From assembly GCA_911728455.2 (NCBI GenBank), contig OU452221.1, forward strand, positions 4,864,290 through 4,928,289: a DNA stretch of 64,000 bases. Direction: 5' to 3'. Origin of the DNA: Marthasterias glacialis. Taxonomy: Eukaryota; Echinodermata; Asteroidea; Forcipulatida; Asteriidae. The translations under genes were made by a program, and so were the position numbers. Shown piece by piece: positions 45,893-57,245 of this stretch (positions are counted from its first letter, which is position 1; each line of letters opens with the position of its first letter). Under the pieces are notes generated by a model, which was not told where the DNA came from, searched no databases, and saw only the letters and a program-made list of their open reading frames with translations.

Positions 45893-46320
45893 TTAGCATT
45901 TTACATCTTTCCACTCCATTTTGAAAGGATTGCATACAAGCGACCTCAGTTTTTTTTCACCATTTGAAAGATCCGCTCTTTCTCTTTCCAACCACTGTAA
46001 GAGGGGGTATGAGTGCAGTCGACTTAAGTCCTCTTTGGTAAGGAAGCGGGGTGTGAGTGCAGTCGACTAAAGTCTCCTATGGTAAGGAAAGGGTTAGGCC
46101 CGTCCACCAGATCAAGATCAGTATTCTTTCTACAGATTAACCAAGTATTTCAGTCTACCCTTAATTCTGCTAAAAAGCCTCAGAGCTTAAGATAAACCAC
46201 TGACTATTGCACACAGTCTTCACTGTCTCTCCACAATGCAAATTCATAAGCTTTATCAAGCTTATTGACGCTAAAATATTGTCATGTGTAGGTGAAGATT
46301 ATAAATCCTTGTAGGATGAC
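45893..46320. other. Region 3' of ALG12
   Basis: GAGTGCAGTCGACT occurs twice (about 46010 and 46055). It may include the end of the ALG12 3' UTR. I could not identify a clear poly(A) signal on the minus strand. Confidence 0.3.
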
Positions 46321-46324
46321 GAAG

Positions 46325-46398
46325 AACGGGTTGGGGGAGGGGGAGGGGGAGGGGGAGGAGGAGGAGGGGGCAGGGGAAGAGGAAAGAGGGAGGGTGTA
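46325..46398. repeat. Polypurine tract in the ALG12 3' UTR region
   Basis: GGGGGAGGGGGAGGGGGAGG and related G/A runs on the plus strand give a polypyrimidine tract in the ALG12 transcript, about 110 bp past the stop codon. Confidence 0.8.
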
Positions 46399-46505
46399 GG
46401 CCACTTTTGATTGCTCGTCTTATCATAGTACACCGGTACCCCCGTTTTGGATGTGCACTTTGGCTGGGAGGCCAGACAGGGGGACCTACAAGGAGTCACC
46501 TGATT

Positions 46506-49500
46506 TCATGTTTGGTTTCTCCTCTCCAGGACGTATATCTTTGGTTCCAGCTTGATGTAAGGGCTCTCCCTGAGACTGATACCAGAGAAACCCTGCACGA
46601 CAGCGAGGACGTTGTGGGTGAGTCTGTAGGGCTGCAGGGTGCTGTTGTCGTGGTGGGACGCCCCGATGCATAGATGCGTGTAGGACATCATGTCGCTGCT
46701 GCCTGGGGCAAGATCTTCAGTTTTATTGTATCTGCAGACAAGAATTTCCAATTTAAACATCGCAAGACTTTCATTGTAATGAACTATGCACATAGGTTTC
46801 CAAAAAACAAACAAACAAACAATTTTAATATGTGATAAAGCTATTGATAGTTATTGATATTATTGATATTGAAATGGTTTGTTAAAAGAAAATCAATATC
46901 ACAACCGCCAGGCTGAACTGCATGATTTGTACAACCATTAAACATTAAAGACATACAAAATTGACACCAATAGAAATACACAATTACAAAAAAAAAACAA
47001 TAACACAAACAAGTTTAAAAAGGACTTTACAAAAAAAACATTGACAATAAAATAAATAAAAAGGAGAACGTCCAAAAAATGCAAGAAAAAATATGATAAC
47101 CAGATTACAGTATAATTTGAAAATTAAGGGTAGAATACAGGATTGGTATTCATTGAAAAAAATGTTTTCATTAGTATCAGTCTGAAAGCTTACTGATTAT
47201 GGAGTTTATACCAGTACCAATCTTCCTTAGAAATAGTTCTGTCTGAAATACTGTCAAAGTGGAGAAAACAGAATTTGAAGACCCAGATTTTGAATTTTTT
47301 TTTGTAACAATCGAAATTAAGGACAATGTGTTTACATGCTGAAAAGAGTGCATAGTTTTTCACTTTTTTCTCCTGACTCAGACGGCGGATTGAGCCCAAA
47401 CTTTCACACGTTTGTTTATTCATGTTACATATTGAATCACACAAAGTAAGAACACTGCACTATCAGCTTGACCAATCCTATGTTTTACCTTCAAGGTTTG
47501 TAAAAGTTAGCAAGGTATGGGTCTTTTTCACTCCTAGTTTGTGAGGACTCCCTATCGGTGTTCTATTATTCTCTTCTCTGAAGAATCCCTCTGTGGGGGA
47601 CATGGTTTGACAAAGATAAACATTGTGGCGACCTTTGTTCCATTGCATAAATGTCCCCACAACGGTGAGAGTGCCTGTCTACGCACACGTTCTTTTTAAC
47701 ACCTAGTTGTGGGGACTCCCTATTGTTGTTCTATTATTCCCTTTTCTATTGAATTACCTTGTGGGGACAGGGTTTGACAAAGAAAAACCTTGTGAGGACC
47801 TTTGTTCCACTGTATAAATGTCCCCATAACGGTGAAGGCAGATCGAAAATGTGGTGTTCGGCCATAAATTATTGTGCCAATAATCCCAGCAAAATTGACA
47901 CATGGGGAAGGGCGCCATCATGTAAAAAGGCATTACATCTGCTACCGTGCAAAATGGCACAAGTGTCCTATCTTGTTTTTCTAGTATCTTTGACCACATT
48001 GTATGTGCTCAGGACAGTATATATTCAAAACATAATATAAAATTGCAGGCTTTTTGTAGTGCCCATTTTCTTACAGAGCCGAAAGTCTGAAAATCATTTA
48101 GTAGGAGGGTTAATGAACAGAGTACTCACATCCATTTGAAATGGCAGCCGGAATCAATACAAAAACACATTATTTTCTACATAATTTTTGCTTTCATGCT
48201 GTTAAAACAAGAACAATCCCACTCTAGATTGATGCTTTTCTTTAGGGTGCAAAAAATAAAAACACATTTCACAAGTTTTGATAACGCTTCCACTAAACTT
48301 GAAAAGTTCACAGAACACAATTATCAGAAAAAAAACCAAAGAGCGACTCACATCCAATGTTTGTTAATCTGCGTGAAACGAGAGACCCCGGTTTGAGCTG
48401 TGGCGACGTCGATGTGAATATGGACATGTTCTGTACGAAGAAAGAAAAATATCTCCGTCAGGTATACAGCATGCAAAAGCCAACGTGAATATCAGTATTG
48501 CTGCTCTTAACCCTTTGAAACCAAAGTGGCTGGAAATGGCTTGTGTCAAAATACCCATAGCGGCCGGGAACGGCTTGTACCAAAATGCCCATAGTGGCCA
48601 CATAACGTCTGTAAGATCTGACCTACTTCCACTCGACCATAAAGGTCAAAGTAAAGGTCATGTCCTGAAATGACATTTTCCACTGTTTTCCGCGCTAACC
48701 AACTGCAAGGTAACTTACTATTTTCTTTCGCTACTTCGTCGTGGAGTTTTCTGAGAGCCACGCCTCCTGGATAGTTGTGATGAGATACCACCAAGAAGAT
48801 TGTAGTGGCTGCCATGTTGACAAGAAAATGACCTATGACCCCCAAGGCTAGCACCTTCATAAATGCTGACTTGGTGAAACGCCTAAATCTGAAATCCAAA
48901 GTAGAGTAGAGTTGGTTTTTTTACTGTCAACGGAAGTATTTCTCCTGAAATGAGTGCCATCCAAGTAATGTTAAAACAAACAGATTTACACATATTCTTC
49001 TCAACCTTTTGTATAATCCATAAAATTGAGGTTTCTCAATGCAAAGAGGCAAGTTCATTCAAAATCCCACATAAATAGCTATGTTATTAGGATTAAGTTG
49101 CGCCCAAGTTCCGAAGAATACACTACAAAGTCTGGAGAAAGTGGAGTATCGTGGCCGACAGCTAGACCGGACTCTACTTCTGGTGTTGTCAGAAAGTGGG
49201 ATTGGGTACCGGTCATGGTACTTATTGTGTCCTGGCCAACTGACTGTAATTTCTTCGTCCTTTGGATGGGACGTAAAGCTGCAGGTCCCGTGTGCTGTGT
49301 AATGCACATCAAAGACTGTCAGTACACTTGTCAGTAAGAGGAAGGGTTTGCCCCGGTGTTTTCTGGCGTGGTTGGCTGCAGATTGCGCCACATCACCTTG
49401 TAAACCCTTACAAGGTGTTTTATAAATGGGTCTCACAATCTAATCCTAGCTCTGCATATCCGTCATAAAGATATCAAGTGCTTTGAGACGCACATCCGGT

Positions 49501-52500
49501 GTGATAAAGCACTATACAATAACTGCATCATGGGAAAATGTCAAGTTTTGTAGTCGTCTCACAGCACCCACCACATGACCCCGATTGTTTAAGTTTGTTC
49601 GTGGTTCGCACAGCAGCAAGATTGTTTATGTCTGTATTTACGGTATAAGATGGTATTTATTGTGAGGCTGGTTAGTTTTCCACATTCATGTCATCCATTT
49701 AAAGGTCCTAAGCTGCCCCTGTGGTGCAGTTGAGAGAGTGATAGTTTTTTGTTTGTTTTTTGTCGACTGCTTTTTTAGGAAAATGGCCTCTCCGAAATAA
49801 ACTATATAGCGCACTGTATTTGTGAACCGCCAAGAGTCGTAACCCATTTAATACTCACATATAAGACACAGCAACAGCAGCGGCAGTATTTAGCATTGGA
49901 AATGTGTAGATGATAAACCTCAGCTCCTTGTGCGGTAGAAATGAATACAAGAACACAAAGCCGACGGGCGGCAGCAAGAACCGCCATATCCTGCGGTCTA
50001 CAAAGCAGCCGATGGGAACGAGCATTAGACTGGCAGCCAACGCTCTCGGTATGGCGGAGTAGAAATACCACAAGAAAGGAGACGTCTGATTGGTGAAGAA
50101 CGTCAAGGATCAACTCCGAATGATGTAAATGAGCCCTACATAAAAAGTTTTCTTGGTGTCTTTCGAATCATGAATTTTAAAGATCCTCTTTTTGAGACAA
50201 ATTCTTAAGAAGAAAATAACTTTTCATGACCTTGGGTATCCCAACAGTGAACAATTTCCCCAGTATGGCATACCAGGATGTCACACACAATGTACCAGTT
50301 GCTACTCAAAACTCATCATGTGCAACTCAATATTAGCATTCAGTGCGCACAAAACATGTTCGGCCTAAATATTTTGCTGTGCAATATTGCTGGATAATAT
50401 TTTTCCACATCCATGCCTCCAACCAGAGCAGTGTCCAGGGCCAATTAAATCAGCCCTATTTTCGGACTGTGTATCGACAGGGCCGATCACAACGGCCCTA
50501 TTTATAACGCATTTGTATTGGTCACAACACACCCATGTGACCTCACAATGACCTTCGTTAAAGTTCAAGCTGGGACCGAAATAAAGTTTGGGAACTTCAG
50601 CTTCGAGCATGTGTTTGCCTTGGGTGCATTCTTAATTTCTACAGTTTTGATTTTTTTTTTTTTTAAAGGACATTTTCTAAGGATACGCCCCAGTTGCTGC
50701 TCTTGTTGAGTATTGTGTTGTACCACAGCACAGTCCCTTCTGGCCATAGCCAATACTGCCAGAAGAATGAATCTATCAGAATGGTAGAACCTGAAGGAAA
50801 TATAATTGAATTAAATGTAAGTGCCCCGAAAGGAAGTAAACTCCTGCTACAAGTTACACTGACTTGCTCTTCCTAACTTAGGACACGTTCTAGGCAATTC
50901 TAAGAGATAGGACTAGTCCTAAGTTAGGACGAGTAACTTAGGACTATCTCTTAGCATTGCCTGGGACGTGTTCTAAGTTAGGAAGAGTTTTGTGAAATCG
51001 GCCCCTGCAGCTGGCATATTGAACTGTTCATTCCCCCAGAGTCATTTGCGCAGTATTCAAATACATCACTGCGATCACAAAACAAACTTTACCAATACAA
51101 ATCTGAATTACTCTGAAATAATAACAACAATTTATCAATTTATATTGCGCCCATTCTATTCCATGTAAATAAGCACATCACAATCATAAAGTAAACAATC
51201 AAAAATGCACATTGATAGATTGCTCAAACATTGGAAAATTACAAAACAGAAGACAATCACTAAAAAGTAACAGTCTGCTTTGCACATGTTAACTTTTAAA
51301 GCAATTTTCTTTGTGTTCTACCCTACACCAACATGTGTTAAGCACTGTATACTCAGTTCTTCCCAAGTCCTGTGGGCAAAAAATCCACAAGGTATATACT
51401 TTAATTGATCGAGTTAAAAACAATTTTAGCATGTACACGGATTTCTCGCTGCTAAAATGCATTATTAGTCCTTCTTTCAGACGGCAATTTAACTCTGACA
51501 TTAAGTACGTAGACTGTATCAACCATGGTATTTGTGATAGTGTCAAAACAGTTTTGTTTTGTAGACAGTTTTTGGAATGTGGTGATCTTGGTACTGTTGG
51601 TCAGCTGCTCAGGTCATTCTGACAATCCTTTTGTAATACTTTGTCTGAATGTTCTGGGGGTCGTCCTTGAGTATCGGGGTTAGCATGCTTCTTTTAAACG
51701 TGTGTGTGTGTGTGTGCTTATATACTTTTATTGTAAATGTCATTGTATTTTCATCTTCTCCATTTTTGGAGGTTTTGTTGTTGAAATAAATTAGATTAAG
51801 AATACTCGTGTGGGATTCAAACCAATAAAATGTGCCATTCTAGAGTAGATGTCCAACCACTGCACCACCAACCTTGCCTGGTAGCTAGAGGCAGTTTAAA
51901 GCGTATACACATTGGCAGCTGGTACCAGAACGGTATAATAGATGTTTGCATCGGGGATAAAGAATATTACGTCGTGTGCTTAGTAAAAGGATGTAGTGAC
52001 AAGTTCCCAGTAAAAGGGCGTAAGCAAACGATGTGAAATTTCGTGTTTCAAGAAAACTGAGCGGGAAAAGTTTGACAAATTTTTTTTGCCATTCAAAAGT
52101 TATTATATAGGAAGGTTAAATTGTGCATGGGAACGGGAAAACATGTCTTTGGGTTAATTCTAGCAACAAAAATGTAACAATAATGCCATATTTTTCATGT
52201 CGGGGGCCATTTTATTGTTTACATCCTTTTAATACTGGGATGAAATACTTTATGTGCCCGGTAAAAGGGCGTAAGGCCTTTTACCGGGCAAAAAGGATTA
52301 CTTCTGTTTTTACCCTACACAAATATGTTTTAAGCACTGTATACCCAGTACTTTCCCCCAAGTCCCATGGGGAAACAAAATAATGGTTTAGATAGTGCTT
52401 TTTTAATTACGCACCAAAAATGTGCTTATGTCACCCCACATGGAACTTACCCAGACTTACAACAGCGCCGACTACGCCCCATCCTAAGAGGGACAGGATG

Positions 52501-55500
52501 CCGAGCCTCCGTGATAACAGCTCCCCAAGGAGCATGAGGCCCAGGAGCAAGCACAGCTCAAAACGGAACGTAATGATCGCAAAGGCCGACAGTAAGATAA
52601 AATCTCTATGGTTCCGCTGCATCCATGCGCTGATTGCCTTCAGAGCTGACAAGGAAAAACACAAGAAGTACAAAATTAGCGAGTGAAAACATTTGTGCAG
52701 TTTATAACTCGCATGTTCTGGGAACAGAGCTGGGATTATTGTTTAGGATTACCCTGGATGGGCTACACAACATATACATGGAAAAACTGCCTGACTTCTA
52801 GCGTAGTGCATATTTAATGTGTCAGGGCCAAGCGACCTAGTGTACTGAATTCAAGTTCTGAAGGCTGAGTCATCACAAAGTGGCATTTGTGCCCTTGAGC
52901 AAGACACTTAACTATAATTGCTCCATGGCGTTTATATCCTACCTTATGGACTCTGCCGAGTAACGAAGTAGAAGTAGAAATAGACACACAACTAATGGTC
53001 CTCTTATTGCTTAATATACTACAAGTATGAATTCCGGCTGCAAGTGTTAATAACAGTCCTCCAGTCTACGGAGCCTACAGGTCTCTCTGAGGCTTTGTGT
53101 GATGACTATAAATCGCTTCAATGGCGAGTCGTGGCCGAACGGTCAAGCGCACCGGACTCAAGCTCTGGTGTTTCTGATCAGCAGAGAGTGAGTTCGAGTA
53201 CCAGTATTGACACTCGTATCCTTAAGCAAGACACACTTAACCATAGTTGCTGCGTCCCTCGAATGGGACATAAAGCTCTAGGTCCCGTGTGTTGTGTAAT
53301 GCACGTAAAAGAACCCAGTGCACTTATCGCTAAGAGAAAAGGTTTGCCCCCTGTGTTTCTGGCAGTGGCTGCTGAATGCACCGCAGCACCTTGTAAACCG
53401 TTAGAAGGTGCTACATAAATGGCTCTCATAATTAAAAAAAAAAAGCCTCCAAAACCTGCCTTAAAAATAACATGTTAAGGGCCTTGAATACCTAATTGTT
53501 GGTAGATATGCGGGTGAATAAGATTCCGGTATTAATATTTTTAGATTAGGATGATTGATAATTGTTATCAATCCAGGCTGGCCCTTAGACTGTCCACAAA
53601 GTAATAGGAGATACCTGCAGGGCGTCTGCAATAAATATTCAATGGATTTCTGGAGGATTTTGGGGATCTGTGTTCCAGATCAATCTTCACTCACCGATGG
53701 CCAAGGCAAAGATATTTGGTAGAGGTCGTGTCACATAAAACATGAAGTGAAACTGTGACAGCGTTATTAGGGCCAGGTAATTGGCCGTGTCCGAACCAAA
53801 CATCCAGGACACCTGCTCGCAGAAATCACGAAAGGAGTGTATGACCAGGAACCCAAGGCACGCTCGCACTGAAAGTAAAGCAAAATACAACAAACTTCAA
53901 TTCTTCATTTAATTTTTAAATATTCTATGGCCAAGAGCAGAAAGGTTAAAATTCTCAATTGGCTGGCTGCAGATTTTGTTAAATGTGCTTAGCTACTTTT
54001 TGCGCGGGTATAAATTTTATAGAGCTGCTTCGTGCACAAAAATTAGCTAAGCACACCAAAATGATGCTTAATACCAGAACAAGTTACCAGCCAAAATACC
54101 ATATCACATGTACCGTCGGTGTCTGGTATCCTGCTCATTTTTGCTTAGCAGAAAATCTTCAAGCCATCTTTTTCTGCTTAAGCAGCTCAATGACATTGGG
54201 TCCAGGGCCCAATTTCACGGCTCTGTTAACCGCAGATTTCAGCGAGCTATAAATCGCATAGTTCTATGGGTCGTTAAGCAAAGAATTCCGCAGTAAGCAG
54301 AGCCATGAAATTGGGTCCAGGTTACAGACAAACCTTACCTATGTACTGAGTGACCATGGATGAAGCACCCAGCGCAGAAGCAGCAGCGACGAAGGGGAAT
54401 GCTAAGCCAGAGACTGCCAGAGGACCAATGAAGGTCCTTGGGACCACCCCGGGAAACTCCAGGTGATCATACTGAAATTATGAAAAACTGCATCCATTAA
54501 AACCCTCGCAGCAGCGGGGAGACAAAAAATAATCAAATTTTTACCAAATATGGTCATACTTCTTTTTTTAATGGGCCAATAAGGCCAATATTCCATGTAA
54601 TCCTCACCCCTGGTATACCCCACAAGCCTGTAGACTCCCATTGGCCAGACCCTAACCACTGCAGAGTAAGGAGTGTTGAAAGACAGCAACCACCTGTCTC
54701 AGTGTAGTAATTGATTGACCTTGTGGCTAAGGATCCTTGGCACAGGGCGGTATGCAATTTGTGAAAACAGCTTGTGGGGCACTGGATCTTAAATAACACA
54801 AGTCTTAAGTCATAACTGGCACTCCAATTCACCCCCCACAGTGATTTGTAATGGCTTTGGGCTTGCAAGGTGGGTTATTGACCTTAAAGACAGGGTGGCC
54901 GAAATTTTATCCTCCTGGATCCAGCGAAGTTGTTGATTTTTGGAGCTGCTCCAAGAGTTTTAAATGCCATCTTATCAATTGCTACGTCAACTGCCCTTTT
55001 ACCGAACGTAAATTTTTTTATTTCACCCACATGGAGTTCAATGTTGATGCCAAAAGCTGGCAAAGGGTGCACCGACAGGTTCTCCCCAGGATTTTTCAAA
55101 CTGTGGGGCATTCTAGAACCAAATTTTGCGCTGAATTGAAACCAGGTCCTGGGAATGGTTTTAATGTATTTGATTGGTTTGAAAAGCCCTACAGCGCAGT
55201 TTGGAGTTTTTTAAATGGTTTTATGTTATGATTTTTGTGAATTTGATCTTAAAATCAATAAATTCATTTTTTTTTTTTTTTTTGCATATCAGCCTGAAAT
55301 AATCAGACAAATATTTAAATTACAATAAGACTGGAAAAAATTGTTCTGCCTCAAAACTCCACATAACGCATAACAAGACAAAAATTTGCATCCCAAAAGG
55401 ACACCATATTTACAAAGGACTACCATCAAAAACTGAATGGACCTTACGCATTAATGTCATCACGCCGCCACCTTAGTGGTAAAACGATGATGCAACAATG

Positions 55501-57245
55501 AGAATGCACATACATGCAGCGCAAAGGATGGGCCAATGAGCAACCTTCTTTTGACCTCTAGCCGAGGGCGCCCTACTCAAATGACGTCACGTTCATACAT
55601 GTCATCAGGTCTATTACAATTAGGACGACTCATATAACTCGTGTTTAAAGAATTTCAACAGATTTTTTCCAGTAAATCTGGGCGGGTCAGTGTCCAGCCC
55701 GATGTGAATGACTAGTTCTGTTTCTTGTACTTACTGCAGTAATGTTGCTGTTATGGTAGATGATATCATGCATAGCTTGAAGATTGAAACTCTCCTCTAC
55801 TTTTGTATACGGGCAAATGTAAAGATGCATCATTGGCACTATCAGTAGAAACACAGACAGCAGGCCTCCCATACTCTCCTGCCGATACAAAATAAAAGCT
55901 TCTTTTTTTGAAGACAACAGATGTCATAATGAAATCTATTCAACACCAGGGCTCTATAGACCTTTATCATGGTACGGCCATCTTGATTTGTTCCCCATTC
56001 AAACCAATGTAACAAAACCGAGGCTGGAAGGGTAAATAGTCTGGTTCCTTTTTGTACAATGAATATTAGCATATATTACTGTTATTGGATACATGGAACA
56101 TGACCAAGATGGTGGCAGCATGATAAAGGTCTATTTCACAAAGAGCTATGACTGATCTTAAGATGTGTAGCAATCTGAACTGCTTAGCACAGTGTGATGT
56201 CACAATCCGAATCACTATGACTGATACTGACAACTCGTCTCAAGATGAATCTTTAGTGCTATGTGAAGTCCAGCACCAGGCATTCAGGTTGGGTCAGTAG
56301 TTTCTGCCCTGCCTTTCACCTCTGTGACCCTGGCTCAAATCCCGGACTTGAGCCTTGCATGTGGATTCAGTTTTCAGTCCCTACCTGATTGCAGCTGGGA
56401 GTCCCCTAGTTGGGGTTTTCCTCCCACATCTAAAAACTGACACTTCTTCATCATCTTCTCTATCTTCAGGCCTAAGGGTCACATCGCTAGGGTGTTTTTG
56501 TGTAAAGCTGTGTTTAACACATGGTGTGGTCTAGCGTGCAATGGTCAAAAGAGGATGGGAAGAAAATGCACTGTGAATAGTACAAAAATGCACGATGAAT
56601 AGTACAAAAATGCAGGATTTATGACTCAGGCCATGTAATGGTTTAACTAATGAATGCCGCATGACTTAAAATCCTCCAATCAAATGACAAAGATGTACTA
56701 TGGTGTTATCAAATGGATGATATTGAATGTCAGAGAGTAGAAGGGTTAAGACTTGACTACCTGCCCGTCGTCCCTGATGACAAGAGGCCAGTTCGAATCC
56801 TGTAATTTAAGCAAAGGTGGTCGAGTGGTGAGACATCTGCTCTAGAATGGCAGGGGTCTTGGGTTCCCCCCCCCCCCCCCCCCCCCCTAAGTAGTAAGCC
56901 TGTTGATTTTTTTTCCTATAGGACTTCGGAAAGCACCAAGTAAGCCTATACAGTGCTTATCACACATCAGTGTACATGTAGGGTAAAAAAAAAAATAATA
57001 ATAGTCAAATTTTTATCCCTTTCTCTGTATTTCCTTACCACGGAATTGTAATCAATCCAATAAAACAGACTTCAATGTTTACAAACCTGACCAAAGGCAT
57101 CGTCTTCGTCCAAGCTGGAGCTGAGATAACCTCCTTTATCATCGGACCAAGAGACACGTTTCTTCTTTCTTGTGACCATAGCAACAGGCTTGGCTGGTTG
57201 GGCGTAGGCCTCAGACGCATAAACTTTCCTCCTTGCCTTTAACAT
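46506..57245 (-). CDS. ALG12: ALG12, dolichyl-P-Man:Man7GlcNAc2-PP-dolichol alpha-1,6-mannosyltransferase
   Basis: ALG12 (GT22, GT-C fold, multipass ER membrane enzyme) adds the eighth mannose to the lipid-linked N-glycan precursor in the ER lumen. Exons: 57245-57087 (or from 57236 if spliced), 55878-55735, 54471-54339, 53868-53695, 52645-52451, 50790-50687, 50085-49859, 48888-48719, 48430-48352 and 46731-46506. Introns follow GT-AG and all junction phases agree. Landmarks in order are [18 protein letters not shown] (first luminal loop, acidic catalytic region), [109 protein letters not shown] and [15 protein letters not shown]. Exons 2-10 encode 483 residues, close to human ALG12 (488). Exon 1 would add about 52 polar residues; the alternative start is Met at 55872. 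Introns are rich in MITEs and SINEs. Confidence 0.93.
47107..47492. mobile_element. MITE family 'AGGTAAAATA', copy 3 (ALG12 intron 9)
   Basis: The ends are AGGGTAGAATACAGGATTGGTA and TTGACCAATCCTATGTTTTACCTT. The interior is collinear with 41228-41655 (GTCTGAAATACTGTCAAAG, GGACAATGTGTTTACATGC, CTGACTCAGACGGCGGATTG). Confidence 0.75.
47515..47842. repeat. Direct duplication, ~168-bp period (ALG12 intron 9)
   Basis: GGGACTCCCTATTGTTGTTC and GGACTCCCTATCGGTGTTC open the two copies. Both end with CACTGTATAAATGTCCCCA-type words (CCATTGCATAAATGTCCCC in the first) followed by CAACGGTGA or TAACGGTGA. Confidence 0.75.
49140..49530 (+). mobile_element. tRNA-headed SINE (shared-body family), ALG12 intron 7
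   Basis: TATCGTGGCCGACAGCTAGACC forms the A-box head, and GGATTGGGTACCGG a decayed B box. TGGGACGTAAAGCTGCAGGTC, TGCTGTGTAATGCACATC, GGAAGGGTTTGCCCCGGTG and AAGTGCTTTGAGACGCACATC follow. It is inserted antisense to ALG12 between exons 7 and 8. Confidence 0.75.
50867..50987. mobile_element. Palindromic MITE (CTCTTCCTAACTTAG ends), ALG12 intron 5
   Basis: The arms are CTCTTCCTAACTTAGGACACG, continuing to CTAAGAGATAG, and on the right CTATCTCTTAG continuing to CTAAGTTAGGAAGAG: about 44 bp each with a few mismatches. It begins 76 bp upstream of exon 6 in transcript order. Confidence 0.75.
51308..51392 (-). mobile_element. SINE 3' fragment (third tRNA family)
   Basis: On the minus strand: CCACAGGACTTGGGAAGAAC, TGAGTATACAGTGCTTAACAC, then TTGGTGTAGGGTAGAACAC. 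This matches the 3' half of the SINEs at 56810 and 62565. A second fragment lies at 52308-52378. Confidence 0.6.
51393..51965. other. ALG12 intron 5, unrecognised part
   Basis: A plus-strand frame ([19 protein letters not shown]..) runs to 51622 without known motifs. A (GT)n microsatellite lies near 51700. No gene call. Confidence 0.35.
51970..52300. mobile_element. Hairpin-ended non-autonomous element, copy 2 (ALG12 intron 5)
   Basis: It is collinear with 22365-22622 and ends in a perfect 14-bp hairpin, TGCCCGGTAAAAGG (52255-52268) and CCTTTTACCGGGCA (52277-52290). The other end has a related GTAAAAGGGCGTAAG word. Confidence 0.6.
52825..52960 (+). mobile_element. SINE head fragment, ALG12 intron 4
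   Basis: GGGCCAAGCGACCTAGTGTAC, then TTGTGCCCTTGAGCAAGACAC and TTAACTATAATTGCTCCATGG. It is the decayed 5' part of a tRNA-derived SINE. Confidence 0.6.
53126..53440 (+). mobile_element. tRNA-headed SINE (shared-body family), ALG12 intron 4
   Basis: It has a clear A box (TGGCCGAACGGTCAAGCGC) and B box (GAGTTCGAGTACC), then TCCTTAAGCAAGACACACTT, GGGACATAAAGCTCTAGGTCC, TGTAATGCACGTAAAAGAACC, and an A-rich tail ending near 53443. It is antisense to ALG12. Confidence 0.8.
54010..54208. mobile_element. MITE with GGGCCCAATTTCA-type ends, copy 2 (ALG12 intron 3)
   Basis: It shares TTAGCTAAGCACACCAAAAT, ACCAGCCAAAATACCAT and GGTATCCTGCTCATTTTTGC with 39688-39890. The right end is AAGCAGCTCAATGACATTGGGTCC. 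It abuts the next MITE directly. Confidence 0.6.
54206..54318. mobile_element. Small palindromic MITE, 20 bp from ALG12 exon 3 donor
   Basis: GGGCCCAATTTCACGGCTCTG is matched by CAGAGCCATGAAATTGGGTCC. The core is about 70 bp with inverted CGCAGATTTC/GAATTCCGCAG-like words. The outer end stops 20 bp before the exon 3 boundary, so only the GT donor region separates them. Confidence 0.7.
54501..54959 (+). mobile_element. piggyBac-like MITE (TTAA family), copy 3 (ALG12 intron 2)
   Basis: It is flanked by TTAA at 54497-54500 and 54960-54963. The ends are AACCCTCGCAGCAGC and GCTGCTCCAAGAGTT. It is collinear with 44070-44527. It lies 25 bp upstream (transcript sense) of the exon 3 acceptor, so the likely branch-point region is partly or wholly inside the MITE. 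Confidence 0.75.
54964..55734. other. ALG12 intron 2, remainder
   Basis: A poly-T run lies near 55270. Otherwise unique-looking intron DNA. A small frame at 54851-55231 overlaps the MITE and has no motif. Confidence 0.4.
56288..56525 (+). mobile_element. tRNA-like SINE, ALG12 intron 1
   Basis: A decayed head with TGGCTCAAATCCCGG (B-box-like) is followed by TTTTCAGTCCCTACCTG, AGTCCCCTAGTTGGGG, CCTCCCACATCTAAAA and GGTGTTTTTGTGTAAAGC. Such a structure suits a SINE body. The family differs from the others here. Confidence 0.5.
56810..57003 (+). mobile_element. tRNA-derived SINE (third family) with poly-C expansion
   Basis: A box GGTGGTCGAGTGGTGAGAC; the B-box region GGGTCTTGGGTTC runs into more than 20 Cs. 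TTTTTTCCTATAGGACTT, AGCCTATACAGTGCTTATC and ACACATCAGTGTACATGTAGG and an A-rich tail follow. It shares its 3' half with 62565-62705. It lies 84 bp from ALG12 exon 1 in intron 1. Confidence 0.75.

Larger units (their letters stand above)
46732..48351. other. ALG12 intron 9 (1.6 kb), repeat-rich
   Basis: It holds the third 'AGGTAAAATA' MITE and a 168-bp tandem duplication, plus short CAAACAAACA-type runs near 46808. No additional exon was seen. Confidence 0.6.

Noticed and set aside
46299-46499. Minus-strand frame with a long proline run
   Set aside because: It is a translation of the polypurine/polypyrimidine tract in the ALG12 3' region, not a gene.
51311-51622. 103-codon plus-strand frame inside ALG12 intron 5
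   Set aside because: Its first third is an inverted SINE fragment; the rest has no motif. Treated as a chance frame.
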